Shown: positions 1 through 12,365 of the stretch, one piece after another
Numbering within the stretch: the first letter of the stretch is position 1
Layout: each line of letters starts with the position of its first letter
Assembly (NCBI GenBank): GCA_951804985.1
Contig: OX638134.1
Span: 78,967,679 to 79,031,678 of the forward strand
DNA length: 64,000 nt
From: Dryomyza anilis
Taxonomy: Eukaryota; Arthropoda; Insecta; Diptera; Dryomyzidae
Direction of reading: 5' to 3'
The notes under the pieces: generated by a model
Databases searched by the model: none
What the model saw: only the letters and a program-made list of their open reading frames with translations
Told to the model about the DNA's origin: nothing
Made by a program: the position numbers and the translations under genes

Positions 1-895
1 TGGAAATATGCCAGAAATATTTTGTCACAAATTTATGGCAAGTTCGATACAGTTTTAGAAAAAGTTTTTTGCAGCACATTTTCGGCCCATTAACCAAATT
101 ATAACAGAAATCTGTTAATGAAATCCACACAAAAATTTCCCACCTGACACAATTCATAAAGTCTTCTAATTATCGATGTGTTTGATGTGTCTTAAAAAAT
201 TTCAGAAATAATTTCTCGGAGAGGTATTTGAATGTGGTGGAATTTTAAAGCTAGATTCGCGGCATGTTTTTGGTTTGGAAAGAAATAGGCTTTGTTTAAT
301 AAGAATGTCGTCTTTGTCTGCTCAAATTCTCGGTTCCGGTTCTGGTTCCACGATTTTTCAAATAGCGTTAACGATTTCAGTTCCACACATTGTTTTAATA
401 ACGATTCCGATTGCGGTTCTTTGCGTTCCATACTCTAACCTGAACTAAAATGTTTGTCTACGACCCGAGACAAAATGTCCAGGATTTTTTAGGAATATTT
501 CCGGCAAATATTTAGACAAATGATTGTTTGTGCGAAGCGTATGACTGATTATCAAATTTGATGTAATTTATAAGGCAGTATTTTGCTATGAACAGAAAAT
601 AGGTAACTTTGAATATAAACTCCTTCATTTCTTGCTCAAAATCTTTTTCTAAATTGCTCTGAATCTGCCAAAATTATTGGCAAAAGTACTTTTGATATTT
701 CTACAATTTTTTATACTTAAAACTGTCTGTTTCGACACTACGAAATAGCGCCCAATGAAATTGTTTGGTAATATGACCAAAAAAAGAACCTAGAAAGCAG
801 TTAAAATCAGCACCCAACACTTAACTTGTTTTGTAGGGTACCTAATGTTTTTTTTTTTTTGTGTTTTTCTTAAGATTCGTAAATAATATTCATAC
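1..895. other. Left edge: probable intron of the membrane-protein gene
   Basis: AT-rich sequence downstream (minus strand) of the splice donor at the end of the exon at 896-1292. I see no convincing exon, repeat array or RNA gene here. The longest open frames are short, low in complexity and resemble no family I know. It is most simply read as the start of the intron that follows that exon. Confidence 0.4.
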
Positions 896-1292
896 CTCTG
901 CGCATGCGATCGTCGCTGTACATGATCAACAAAAAGTAGAAGAGAAATAGAAACAGCAGCGCGCACAGCAAAAAGCTGCCAAAACGACGCAGTATTTGTG
1001 GACAGCAAATGCCACAGCGTCGCTTATTCCACAAGCCGTAACGTTTTCTCGATGTCACATAACGTTGTCGTCGTGGCTGCTGTTGCTCCAATTGTTTGTC
1101 GGTCATGGCTGCGACGGCCTCATCGTCGTCATCGGAACTTGTGGTGATGCTGGTGGTGGCAAGCAAAACGTTGCCGCCATTGCGTCTGTTGTTGCTCTTC
1201 AGGTGGCCATTGCCATTGTGATTCATGTGATTGTTGTTGTTTTGTGTTAGCGGCAACAATGTTTGCAGCTCATAAGCCTTATTCTTGGGCAT
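896..1292 (-). CDS. First coding exon of an unidentified type II membrane protein (partial)
   Basis: The exon encodes 132 residues from an ATG at 1292 and ends in phase 1 at AGAG|GTATGA, a good splice donor. The rest of the gene lies beyond the left edge. The protein starts with a hydrophilic, Asn/His/Gly-rich segment (about residues 18-45), then an acidic Asp run (54-57) and a Gln/Arg-rich basic stretch (69-92). A CGICC cysteine cluster (93-97) follows, then one strongly hydrophobic segment at about 104-125. Basic residues before the membrane segment and no signal peptide predict an N-terminus in the cytosol and a luminal or extracellular C-terminal domain. That layout is usual for Golgi glycosyltransferases, sulfotransferases and type II proteases. 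The catalytic part is not in the window, so the family cannot be named. The clean donor, the membrane segment and the codon bias make it a real exon rather than a chance frame. Confidence 0.6.
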
Positions 1293-2274
1293 CTGAGAGG
1301 CTTTTCTTTTATGATTTAAACGATTTAGAACAACTGAAGATGTCGAGTTTTTACTTTTAAATTGTTTTAATTTTAAATTAAATGCACGTTCAATTATATT
1401 AAAGTTAAACTATTTATTTTGCAACTTAAAACAAAAACTAAACACAATTTCATGAAAAATTCTAATCACATTGCAGCTTATCACATATCACGACAAAATC
1501 GCCAAACGATTAGTCATAAACTTAGTCAAAACACACTATAGTTTTAAACTTGTTTTACACATATGCTTTATTTTAAAGTTGTTACTTTACATTTTCACTT
1601 CCGATTTTCAAATTAACAACTTTGCTTCACGCTCTGTCGAACTGCAAAAATAATCTGAAATAAAAAAAATAAAAAATTGTATGGAACTCGTTCTGATTGA
1701 TGTTTGTGATTGTTATATAGAAAAATATTTGATTATAGTTTTTTGGTTTTTACGTTAATGAGCACACAAACGAAGGAACTACAATGTGTGCTTATCACCT
1801 GCGCGTACCACGTTTTGTTCAGTGCAATATGCTGATAACAGCAACGTTTGGCTAATCGTAACGTGTAGCGATTAAAGTAGTTTGCTATTGCTGTGGCTAT
1901 TGTTTGCTGCTGTTGTCGTTGTTCCACTCACGTTGCTATTTGTTGTAACTAATACGACTGAATGTCGAATTCTATGATATCAATGTCGAAGCCTGTAGCC
2001 AAAGTCTAATCAGTTTGTAACACTTTTGCAATCATCAACTCAATCGTTTTCTTGTAAGTGATTTATTGTGTATTTTAACACTATTCTACAAAACGATAAC
2101 ACATTTTTTCTATAGATATGTCATACATCAGTTCTATATAATTTGATTTTTACTGCAGATTATTCCTATTGACGAAAGGGCATATTAAAAAAAAAAACAG
2201 TTGGGAAGGTTAGATCACATGGGAAATTTTAAAGTAGGTGTAATTATGATAGTTAGGATTATCAAAATTATAGT
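1293..2274. other. Upstream region of the membrane-protein gene
   Basis: Should hold the promoter and any 5' untranslated exon of the minus-strand gene ending at 1292. A GC-richer island at about 1740-1930 stands out, with CAA/CAG-type repeats on the minus strand and a possible splice donor (GCAG|GTGATAAG) near 1800. It could be a non-coding first exon, but nothing in the sequence proves it. Confidence 0.3.
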
Positions 2275-2895
2275 CGGTCTAAGCCGACTATAAATACCCT
2301 ACACATATGTGTGGTTACCATTCAAAGTGATATATAGGTCACCAGGGTATACGAATACTGAAAATAACTACAAACATTCAATCGCTGAAGAATTTCCATT
2401 CATTTGATACCCATATTTACAAATGGGTAGGTGTACCGAATTTCTATTTTTTTTTTTGGGAACCACAAGTCGTTTCGTGGGAAAACATTATTTTCATGTA
2501 TTTGAGCATAATGTCAATATATATTTGACAAAAAAGTTTACCTAAGCACGTATACAGTAAAATTGATTTGCAGATGTAAATTTTATATTTATATATTTGA
2601 ACATAAGTGGTCGGTTCTCAGGTCACAATAGACCGATCATGATAATTTTCTTGTTCAGACAGCTTAGATATATAAGTAATCTAAATCTAAAGTTTCATTG
2701 CTCTACCTCTTCAACTTTTTCTGTAATCGTGATTTCAACAGACAGAATGACAGACGGACATCGCAAAATCGACTCAGGAGTTCATGCTGATCAAGAATAT
2801 ATATACTTTTCCATACCGGAGATGCTTTTTTCAGGGTGTTACAAACGGTGTACCAAACTGAATATACCCTTTCACTCTTAGTGTAGGGTATAAAA
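2275..2895. repeat. Degenerate interspersed repeat with GGGTATA-type ends
   Basis: The block begins with ATAGTCGGTCTAAGCCGACTA followed by a TATAAATACCCTACA motif, and ends with GTGTAGGGTATAAAAAA. Between them are a phrase with GACAGAATGACAGACGGACA and one with ATATATACTTTTCCATACCGG. The same end motifs and the same internal phrases (in reverse orientation) occur in the clearer copy at 62622-63375. I infer two diverged, non-autonomous members of one dispersed family. I do not recognise its superfamily. Confidence 0.5.
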
Positions 2896-3344
2896 AATAA
2901 TACAGTTGGCAAAAAGTTAATAATTTTGTTCAATAGTTTGAACTATATTCTGGACTACCATAAATCATTTTCTGCTTTATCGTTATATTCTAAACGCAAA
3001 AAAATAATTTAAAAATAGTGTTAAAAAAATCAAAATTTTCGTTGGAATTCAAATATCTTAAAAACGTATAGGAATAATAGCATTCATTAATATATTAAAA
3101 TTAGTCGTGAAAATTAAAAAAAAAAAAATGCATTTTTATGATTTTAATAAAAGTGTTTTTTTAGATTCTTATTTATTTATGCGAAATAGAGCCTAATATT
3201 TCGATTGTTATTTTCTTAAAAACGATACGTTAAAGAACTTTATGTAGTATTAAGTTTATTTGTAGAGATTATATCGTCACAAATTATCTGTTATCTGTGC
3301 CGGGGGCAAGCACTGTTATTAATTCATTCATTCATTCATATAGT

Positions 3345-3565
3345 ACACACAGAAAAAAATGCCCTCAAATCCCATTAAATTTGGTCAATAGGACAATTAT
3401 TGATGTAATAGTATATAAAAAATAAATCTTTTCATATAAAATCAATGGCATTGTCATGGTATTTCCTAGTATTGAATGGTGTATTCCGATTAAAATAATA
3501 ATTTATACTATTGACTATTTTTAATAGTAAAAAACTATTATTTATATAGTATTTTTTCTGGGTGT
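3345..3565. mobile_element. Small inverted-repeat element with ACACAGAAAAAAAT ends
   Basis: About 220 bp of non-coding AT-rich sequence. It starts with ACACAGAAAAAAAT (3347-3360) and ends with ATTTTTTCTGGGTGT (3551-3565), imperfect terminal inverted repeats. The interior repeats ATAGTA/TACTAT motifs. The same terminal sequence is reused at 37762, 38789, 39293 and 48707, so this is probably one MITE-like family. Confidence 0.45.
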
Positions 3566-3654
3566 AATAGTTAAATTAAAGCCACATAAAATTGCACATT
3601 GATGTATGTGATGTCCCGAGGAAAAATCGTATTGATTTTTATTATAATTTTGTA

Positions 3655-3900
3655 AAGGGCTTTTCAATAAGAGCGCTACAAAAGTTTTATTCAAGGTTTT
3701 TCAACAGGGACGCTACAAAAGTAGAGCGACAGGGACAGCAAACGACGCCATATTTCTTGCCGCTCTTTTGACATTTCTCTTCAGTAAGGTTTGCCATTTC
3801 ATGATGGAAAGATATATAAGCCAACAACGAGTCGGAATTATTAAAATTTACTACCGAAATTAGAATTTGTATATCTTTCCATCTTATAGTATAAACTTTA
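3655..3900 (+). pseudogene. Relic of a mariner-like transposon (5' end only)
   Basis: A start codon at 3801 opens a 20-codon frame ending in TAG at 3861-3863. Its translation (MMERYISQQRVGIIKIYYRN) resembles the N-terminal helix-turn-helix start of mariner-type transposases as I know the family. The sequence before it carries a roughly 46-bp duplicated phrase (CGCTACAAAAG twice), like a transposon 5' untranslated region. No catalytic DDD/DDE region follows, so this is a fragment. The match is short and judged from memory of the family. Confidence 0.45.
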
Positions 3901-5160
3901 AATTGAACGATTTTTCATTTGATCTCCTTTTGGTAACCGCTAATTGTTAAAGTCCATAATAAATAGTTTATCATATGTCTGATTGCTGTCTTAAAATTTA
4001 GTTCAATTTAGTCTGCTCGAAAATTTGCTAAATTGAAAAGTCGAACACTGCATTACCCACAAAATTTAGTTTAGTCAGCAATTTAGTCGAATTCGCGCAC
4101 ACCCTAAGGGTGTGTGTATACAAAAAAATGTATAAAAAAATGGGTGTATACAAAAAATCACTTAACATGTTGAAACTGTAAATAACAATGTGAAATCTGT
4201 TTAATTTCTGTTTAAATGTACAAGATTTTTTCCCTGAGTGTACTTACTGTCTTGTGTTAACAGCTTCAAAAACAATATACATACTTTGATCATTCATTTC
4301 ACAAATATATTCAACTCAAAAATAACCAAAACATTACTGCAGTGTACTCACAAAACATTTGTACAGCAAAACAAAATTGATTCAACTGCACTACAGCGAG
4401 TGCACCAAGCATTAGAAATATACAAACCATGGTTGCCAAAAATTGTGATATTTTTGTTTTTATACCCATAAATTACAAAATAAAAACATATAATTTAATT
4501 TGACTAATTGAACTATTATTTACTGCACTCGTTTCTATGTTTTAACACACGTCTTCAATAACATTAAGCAGTGCATGTGTTTTGTTTGAAAGCGAACGAG
4601 TACAGTGCAGTATTCATTTTTTCTCTTCAGTATGTACTATTATACTCTCTTCCAATTACTTGAGTCGATCAAGCAGTGTGCACTGAATTAGTGTGCTCTA
4701 CTGTAAATGATAGTAATACACATCGTTGGATTGATAATTAAAGTATCTTTCGAACAAACTAATTTTGGTTCGTGCCCCCTCATAATTTACTCTTTTGTGA
4801 AATTTTATTGTACAAATTTTAAAGTCAAAAATTCGCATAATCTATAGACGTATTGCACACACTTTACCATAAATACTACGTCGAAGAACTACAAAACATT
4901 GGAATACTTAAAATTCAAAGTTTTTATTTGTACAAAAACACAAAAAAATATAAGAAATATAATTTAATTTTTTACGCAGAAATATGAGAATTTTTTTAAA
5001 AGAAATATAAATGATAAGCCACATAAATCTTAACTCACTATTTTTTTTAATTTAAATATCATGAATTGCCCAATCTACCACGAGTATTTCAATGTTTCAA
5101 GAAATTTTTTATCTCGAATATTTTAACCCTTTTTAAACTATAAACATTTTAAAGGGTTTC
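3901..5160. other. AT-rich intergenic stretch
   Basis: No gene seen. A perfect short palindrome (ACACCCTAAGGGTGT) lies near 4099-4113. The open frame at 4238-4471 has no recognisable family or coding character. Confidence 0.4.
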
Positions 5161-5169
5161 ATTTAAATA

Positions 5170-5400
5170 ATTTTTTATGAACATTTTAAATTTTAAATTT
5201 GTTAGTGGTAATTATTACAAAAAGTAATTGATACATTTTGAAAGTTGAAATACCAATTGATAGATACAAATTTTCTTATCATTTGGTGCAAATATTGAGC
5301 TCATCGTTCAAAAATTGAAAGATATATAAAGATTTTTGTAAATGAACAATTGGTATTTTGAAAATGTAATTGGTAACTTTTCGTTCTACAACGACGATAT
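5170..5400. repeat. Diverged copy of the ACGAAAAG-end MITE
   Basis: The right half matches the element at 5898-6117: an AATTGATA[CG]ATTTTGAAAGTTGAAATA-type core, then CTTTTCGTTCTACAACGACG at the end. The left terminal repeat is not visible, so the copy is either truncated or too diverged to read. Confidence 0.45.
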
Positions 5401-5897
5401 ATATTTTATACGATTTTTTCGAATGTTTTAATAAAAAATAATAAAAATTGTGTAAATAGGTTAAACATAATTTAGTGAATGTTGTTCTGGCTTATCAAGT
5501 TTTACACACATTTTATACAGCATTATTTTAGGTATGTTAAACAAAATCTTTTGAATAATCACGAATCCGTTTAGAATATATAAAGAAATATGTTTTTGAA
5601 AAAACAATGCAGCTTATCAACATGTTTAGTATTAATATAAAAATATGAAACTTATTTTTTAAGTTTATTGATTAATATTATAAAAAAAATAATTAGATAG
5701 TATTTAGATACATTTCCAAAGATAAAATACCGATCGAAAGATTATTAATTTATATCAACGTGGGTTTATCACTAGAATTTTTATTATTATTATTATTTTA
5801 TGACTTATATTTAACAGATACATAAGCAAAATTACTATATTATTTTTAGTAATTATAAGAAGTGATATTTTCCATTAGTTTTTTTTATTTTTAATTC

Positions 5898-6117
5898 ATA
5901 TCATCGTTGTAGAACGAAAAGCCATCACATTTTTATGAACAACTTAAATTTCGAGTTTGTTGATTGCTATTATAAAAAGTAATTGATGCATTTTAAAAGT
6001 TGAAATATCAATTGATAGATTTACATTTTGTTATCATTTAGTATAAAAATTAAGATCAAATGAAATTTGGCATTTTGAAAATGTATTTGGTGACTTTTCG
6101 TTCTACAACGACGATAT
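5898..6117. mobile_element. MITE with about 24-bp terminal inverted repeats
   Basis: The left end reads ATATCATCGTTGTAGAACGA and continues AAAAG. The right end at 6089-6117 is its reverse complement with one mismatch in about 24. The roughly 220-bp interior is AT-rich and non-coding. Together with the partial copy 500 bp upstream this shows a multicopy non-autonomous element. I cannot define the target-site duplication. Confidence 0.6.
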
Positions 6118-8330
6118 AATCAGTTTAAGAATGTAATTATTTTATTATTTTTTGAATTTAAAAGAAAATGGCACAATTTAAAGTCGATTTTACAAATAAA
6201 TTTGGTTTTTTTGAAATTTTTTTTATAGAATAAATTGTCAAAAAGCATATTTTAAATTTAAAACTTTGAAATGTCTATGGATATGCGCCAATGTGTAGAA
6301 TATTTTAATCTTATTATTATTAATGAATATTCGGCTCTATTGGGAATAAATATGCCAACGAATAGTTTTTCTGGAACGAAAATTTGTTCGTAAGAATTTT
6401 TTGATTTATATTTAAACATTTTAAATTCATCTAAGTAATTCTAATACTTAAATGAACTATTTAAAAAATGTATTTGAATAGTTTTATTTCTACAACGCAG
6501 ATTTTGTTTAAGTATACTTTAGTTTGTATAGTTTTTTTATATTTATATTTTATAAACTGCACTTCATGCAACTTCCGTGAATTTGCCGATTTGCTGATTC
6601 ATCCAGAGTTCGTAGTGCACAGGAACCTAGCAACGGGCTTTTGTGTTTTGTTATGTTTTATTGCACATTTTACAGGATCGACGTCATTTTAATTTAATAG
6701 CCACACCTAGTTTGGTTTATATTTAGCATTTTCTTTAATTAACACAAATGCATTAAATTAATTTTTATGCAGTAATCAAAATGGGCTAATATATTCAGTT
6801 ATACAGTTAAAAAAAAATGGGATTTTGAAAACATTTTTATTTTTGTTTGTAAATTTGTATAAACTCTAATTCATTTCAAATGCATTTCTTTAAATGTTCT
6901 TCAAGTGCATTATGTTCTTCAAGCCATTAATGTTATTGACCTTTATTTGAACAATTGTGATTTATTTATGTAGTTGTAATTTCCAATATGTTACGAACTT
7001 TTTTGCACCAAACAAATAAACAAATAAATTGCACTGCACCTTCCCGGTGTTTTTTTTTTATATCTTTGAGAAATTTTTAGAATTCTTTCGTTTCCCAGCA
7101 ATGACGCCCATGCAACATGATTTTATTAAACACAACACAGAACATTGCGTTAAACACTTGAATTTGCTTTGCAAAACACCACTAAGTATAGCAAAATAAA
7201 CTTTTTTTCGAGAAAAAAAAACATGCGAAAATTTAATCAATTCGCACCCAAACACAGTCAGCATCTGACAGAAATTAAACAGTGTTGCAGGAGATCAAAC
7301 TTTCGTACTAATTGGCAGTGTTGCCGAAGTTCGTAATTTCGTACTATTTGGAGTACGTTTTTGTATAAAAGAGAACAAAATTTTATAGGTTCGAAAAAAA
7401 AATTATATTGATACGGCCACTAAAATGGGCGGAAAATGCAGAAAGTCGAAAAATGTTACCCGTAATCAGCGATTCAAATATATTCAATAATTGTTGCAAC
7501 TTTTACTGTTAAAAATACATATGCCTGATTAACACTATGACATTTTGTGTCATATTATTTTCTTTACATTGTGATTGCGAAGCAGAAACTGTTAAAAATT
7601 AAAATTAAAATATTCATTATCCATGTCAAACGAAACCAAAATGCCAACATGTTGGTAAATATTTTTGCCATGTCGAAAAACAACAAAGTTAAGAAATATT
7701 CGAACATCAAAATGACATAGTGAAAACCAAACAATACAAATTTAGAAAATTATTTTTTAAATATGATGCCATCAAATTACCATCTTACAATTTGACATGA
7801 ACATTTAAATTATATCAACAAATATTTTAGATTTTTTTTAGAAAATTAATCTCAATACTCTTTATCAGTTGCCCAAATCTAATTGAAATCGAAAAGGTAA
7901 ATGTAAAATATTATATGTAAAATATATTTTATTTTAAGGATTTTAAGTTTATTTGAATTAAGAAAAAGTGTCAAAACTTTCCTGTTCCAAAAAAGTGAAT
8001 TTAAAAAATAATATGTTTACAAAATTAGGGTGTACTTCGTGACCTTGAGAACACTTATATTATTTTTATATTTTTTATATCATCAACATCTTTCTATTTT
8101 ATTTTTTTCTCTGACAACTTTGTTATAATTCAAAATCCAGTAGTGACCCCCTTTCCGTTCGCGATTTTAATTTAAATTCAGTGGCAGAGTGGTCAAAAAT
8201 TTCGATGTCATATATTTTTCGCTATATTATTTTGATACGTTTCTTAAATACTGTGGTATTGCAACACTGCTCAAAAAAGACAAGAGCAGAATCACAGTTT
8301 AAAATGTACTGCAAATCGTGGAATGCAGTG
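6118..8330. other. AT-rich intergenic DNA upstream of Uba3
   Basis: No exon, RNA gene or tandem array is visible. The open frames at 6468-6692 and 7058-7264 lack splice context and family similarity. A short phrase (CAGTGTTGCNG) appears twice at about 7281 and 7316. Confidence 0.4.
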
Positions 8331-8340
8331 AACAGCTGTT
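8331..8340. promoter_or_regulatory. Palindromic E-box in the Uba3 promoter
   Basis: AACAGCTGTT, a perfect palindrome 131 bp before the Uba3 start codon, fits the AWCAGCTGWT core-promoter E-box known from Drosophila housekeeping promoters. A second CAGCTG lies near 8421. Placement upstream of a constitutive gene fits; function is inferred. Confidence 0.4.
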
Positions 8341-8470
8341 TTTGTGACAGTCGTCGGCACTTTTTTTGTTTTTAGGAATCACTGCATTTTGTTGTTTGCT
8401 AATTTCCTCTGTACGATTTGCAGCTGATTTCAATAATTAAAAATTTGCAATTAGAGAAAAAATCAAAATA

Positions 8471-11400
8471 ATGGCTGCAGAGACGGCAGTGGCATCACCA
8501 AACGCATTGGCCTCGTTGCAAAGCAAGCGCTGGAATAGCTTGCGTCACTTGCTCGAAAGGCCGGGACCATTTTGCAAGGCCGATTTTACGGCATCGCCGG
8601 ACAATTTGGAATTCTTGCAGACCATGTGCAAAATACTCGTGATTGGTATGAACAATTTATAGTTATATTTGTTTATCAAAACTGGTCATAATAACTTTTA
8701 TAAAAGGCGCCGGTGGTCTAGGCTGCGAACTACTCAAAGATCTGGCACTAATGGGTTTCGGCGATATACACGTCATCGACATGGACACCGTAGAGCTGTC
8801 CAATCTTAATCGGCAGTTTTTGTTTCGACGCAAAGATATTGGCTCCTCAAAGGCGCAGTGTGCGGCACGTTTTGTCAACGCACGCATTCCAACATGTCGC
8901 GTTACACCACATTTTACCAAAATACAAGACTATGACGAAACATTCTATCAACAGTTTCACATTATAGTCTGTGGCCTTGACTCGATAGTGGCGCGTCGTT
9001 GGATCAACGGCATGCTTATCTCTATGCTGAACTACGATGACGATGGCGCCGTTGATCCGTCCAGCATTATACCAATGATTGATGGTGGCACTGAGGGTTT
9101 TAAGGGTAATGCACGCGTTGTGTTGCCCGGTTATACGGCGTGCATTGAATGCACTTTAGATCTGTTTCCACCTCAAATCACGTATCCGTTATGCACCATA
9201 GCAAATACGCCACGACTGCCGGAACATTGTATCGAATATGTTAAAATTATTCAATGGGACAAAGAGAATCCGTTTAGTGTTGCGTTGGACGGCGATGATC
9301 CACAACATGTGGCGTGGGTTTATGAGCGTGCGCTGGAGCGCGCCAATCAGTTTAATATATCGGGCGTTTCCTATAGGTGTTTGTGTTGTTTGCTGTATTT
9401 TGATTTTATTTTACAATTTATTTTTCTTTTTTGCAGACTTGTGCAGGGTGTTATAAAGCATATCATTCCGGCTGTGGCCAGCACCAATGCGGTCGTTGCT
9501 GCTGCATGTGCTACCGAGGTATTTTTTTTTATTGTTTCATTTTAAAAATGCTATACAAATCTTTATAGCATATTTAATATATTTCATAAACAGATAAATA
9601 TTCTATAATTATTAAAAATATTATATACATAATCTATAAATATTCTATAAATATTCCATAAATATTCTATACATTTTATAAATACTCTAAAAATATTCTA
9701 CAAATATTCTATAAATATTCTACAAATATTCTATAAATATTCTATAAACATTCTATAAATATTCTATAAATACTCTATAAATATTCTATAAATTTTCTTT
9801 AAAATGTTCTATAAATATTCTATACATATTCTAAAAATATTCTATAAATATTCCATAAATTTTCTCAAAATATTCTATAAATATTCCATAAATAATCTAT
9901 AAATATTCTATAAATGTTCTATTAATGTTCTATAAATATTATATAAAATTTCTATAAATATTCTATAAATAATCTATAAATATTCTATAAATATTCTATA
10001 AATATTCTATAAATGTTCTATAAATATTCTATAAATATTCAATAATTATTCTGTAATGATTCTATAAAGATTCTATAAATAATCCTTGAATATTCTATAA
10101 ATATTCTATATACATTCTATAAATATTCTATAAATGTTCTATAAATATTCTATAAATATTCTATAAATATTCTATAAATATTCTATAAATATTCTATAAA
10201 TATTATATAAATATTCTATAAATGTTCTATAAATATTCTATTAATATTCTAAAAATATTCTATAAATGTTCTATAAAAATTCTATAAATATTCAATAATT
10301 ATTCTGTAATGATTTTATAAAGATTCTATAAATAATCCTTGAATATTCTATAAATATTCTATATACATTCTATAAATATTCTATAAATGTTCTATAAATA
10401 TTCTATAAATATTCTATAAATATTCTATGAATATTCTATAAATATTATATAAATATTCTATAAATGTTCTATAAATAATCTATAAATATTCTATAAATAT
10501 TCTATAAATATTCTATAAATAATCTATAAATATTCTATAAATATTCTATAAATAATCTATAAATATTCTATAAATATTCTATAAATATGCTATAAATATT
10601 CTATAAATGTTCTATAAATATTCTATAAATATTCAATAATTATTCTGTAATGATTCATGATTCTATAAAGATTCTATAAATAATCCTTGAATATTCTATA
10701 AATATTCTATATACATTCTATAAATATTCTATAAATGTTCTATAAATATTCTATAAATATTCTATAAATATTCTATAAATATTCTATAAATATTATGTAA
10801 ATATTCTATAAATGTTCTATAAATATTCTATAATATTCTAAAAATATTCTATAAAAATATTCTATAAATATTCTATAAATATTCTCAAAATATTCTATAA
10901 ATATTGCATAAATATTCTATAAATATTCTATAAATATTCTATAAATGTTCTATTAATGTTCTATAAATATTCTATAAATATTCTATAAATAATCTATAAA
11001 TAATCTATAAATATTCTATAAATATTCTATAAATATTCTATAAATATTCTAAAAATATTCTATAAATATTCCATAAATCTCTAAATATTCTATAAATATT
11101 CCGTAAATCTCAAAATATTCTATAAATATTCCATAAATATTCTATAAATATTCTATAAATGTTCTATAAATATTCTATAAATATTCTATAATTATTCTGT
11201 AATGATTCTATAAAGATTCTATAAATAATCCTTGAATATTCTATAAATATTCTATATGCATTTTATAAATATTCTATAAATATTCTCAAAATATTCTATA
11301 AATATTCCATAAATCTCTAAATATTCTATAAATATTCCGTAAATCTCAAAATATTCTATAAATATTCCATAAATATTCTATAAATATTCTATAAATGTTC

Positions 11401-12108
11401 TATAAATATTCTATAAATATTCTATAATTATTCTGTAATGATTCTATAAAGAGTCTATAAATAATCCTTGAATATTCTATAAATATTCTATATGCATTCT
11501 ATAAATATTCTTTACATATTCTATAAATATTCTATACATATTCTATAAATATTCTATACATGTTCTGTAAATATTCTGTAAATAGTTTATAAATATTCTA
11601 CGATTTTTGTGTAGGTTTTTAAACTCACGACCAACTGTTACGACAGCATGAACAATTATATGAATTTCAACGATCTGGATGGCATCTATACCTACACATA
11701 TCAGGCGGAGAAAACCGATAATTGTCTCGCCTGCAGCAATGTGCCACAAATGGTGTCCATCGAGGATCCAAATACCACCACGTTAGATGATTTAATCAAA
11801 ATGCTTTGTGAGAGTGCGCGCTTTCAAATGAAAAGTCCAGGTATTTCAATTAAATTTCACTCAATATTTTGTTATATATTTTGTATTTTACACCTAAAGG
11901 TTTAACTGCCTATATAGATGGCAAGAACAAGACACTCTACATGTCCACTGTGAAAAGCATTGAGGAACGCACGCGTGCCAATCTTACCATGTCCCTGGGT
12001 GAGTTGGGGTTGCAGGATGGGCATCAACTGATGGTGGCCGATCAGACGACGCCCAACACCATTACCTTGCAGTTGAAATACAATGTCAACGAAGTCGAAA
12101 TGAATTAA
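8471..12108 (+). CDS. Uba3: Uba3, catalytic subunit of the NEDD8-activating enzyme E1
   Basis: Five exons (8471-8645, 8707-9376, 9437-9518, 11615-11840, 11900-12108) join to 1362 nt, 453 aa, with GT/AG sites throughout. With its partner APP-BP1 (NAE1), Uba3 adenylates NEDD8 and passes it as a thioester to Ubc12, feeding cullin neddylation in cytosol and nucleus. Visible features are the nucleotide-binding GAGGLG loop (59-64), the DxDxxxxSNLNRQF block (83-96), zinc-binding CxxC pairs at C204/C207 and C346/C349, and the catalytic cysteine C221 in the [15 protein letters not shown] block. The ubiquitin-fold domain that recruits Ubc12 fills about the last 95 residues. Length and domain order match the full family. 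The start has a short N-terminal lead before the [15 protein letters not shown] segment conserved in animal orthologues. Intron 3 is swollen to 2.1 kb by a minisatellite; the others are 58-74 bp, except intron 2 at 60. Confidence 0.95.
9590..11605. repeat. 11-bp AT-rich minisatellite in Uba3 intron 3
   Basis: About 2 kb of tandem TTCTATAAATA units with point variants (TTCTATAAATG, TTCCATAAATA, ATCTATAAATA). A recognisable variant block containing AATCCTTGAATATTC recurs at about 10081, 10334, 10682, 11227 and 11463. Larger segments have therefore been duplicated inside the array as well as single units. The intron's splice sites at 9519 and 11614 remain intact. Confidence 0.95.
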
Positions 12109-12365
12109 AACATTAACGTATTAAAGCTAAGTTGCGTTGAGCAACGTATGTATTTTATTTTAATACAAACGGATTAAAATGCAGAAAACTGAATAAAAGC
12201 AAAGAAAACAAAAGAAAAAGAACTTGAAAGACTAAAAGAAAAAACAATATAGAAAAAAAGTAAAAAAAAACGTAACCAAAATTCTCAAATGCAGAAAAAT
12301 TCGCAGAAAACTAATTTCTAAAAAACTTAAAATCTATATCTAGAAATACTGTTAATATTGCATGC
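12109..12365. promoter_or_regulatory. Convergent 3' ends of Uba3 and Cep290 with interlocked poly(A) signals
   Basis: Only 257 bp separate the two stop codons. A plus-strand AATAAA lies at 12192-12197 for Uba3. A minus-strand AATAAA (TTTATT at 12154-12159) serves Cep290. Each signal lies beyond the other in its direction of transcription, so the two transcripts probably overlap by some tens of bases. Confidence 0.6.

Noticed and set aside
4238..4471. 77-residue frame as a small gene
   Set aside because: No family, no promoter or splice context, and composition equal to surrounding AT-rich DNA.
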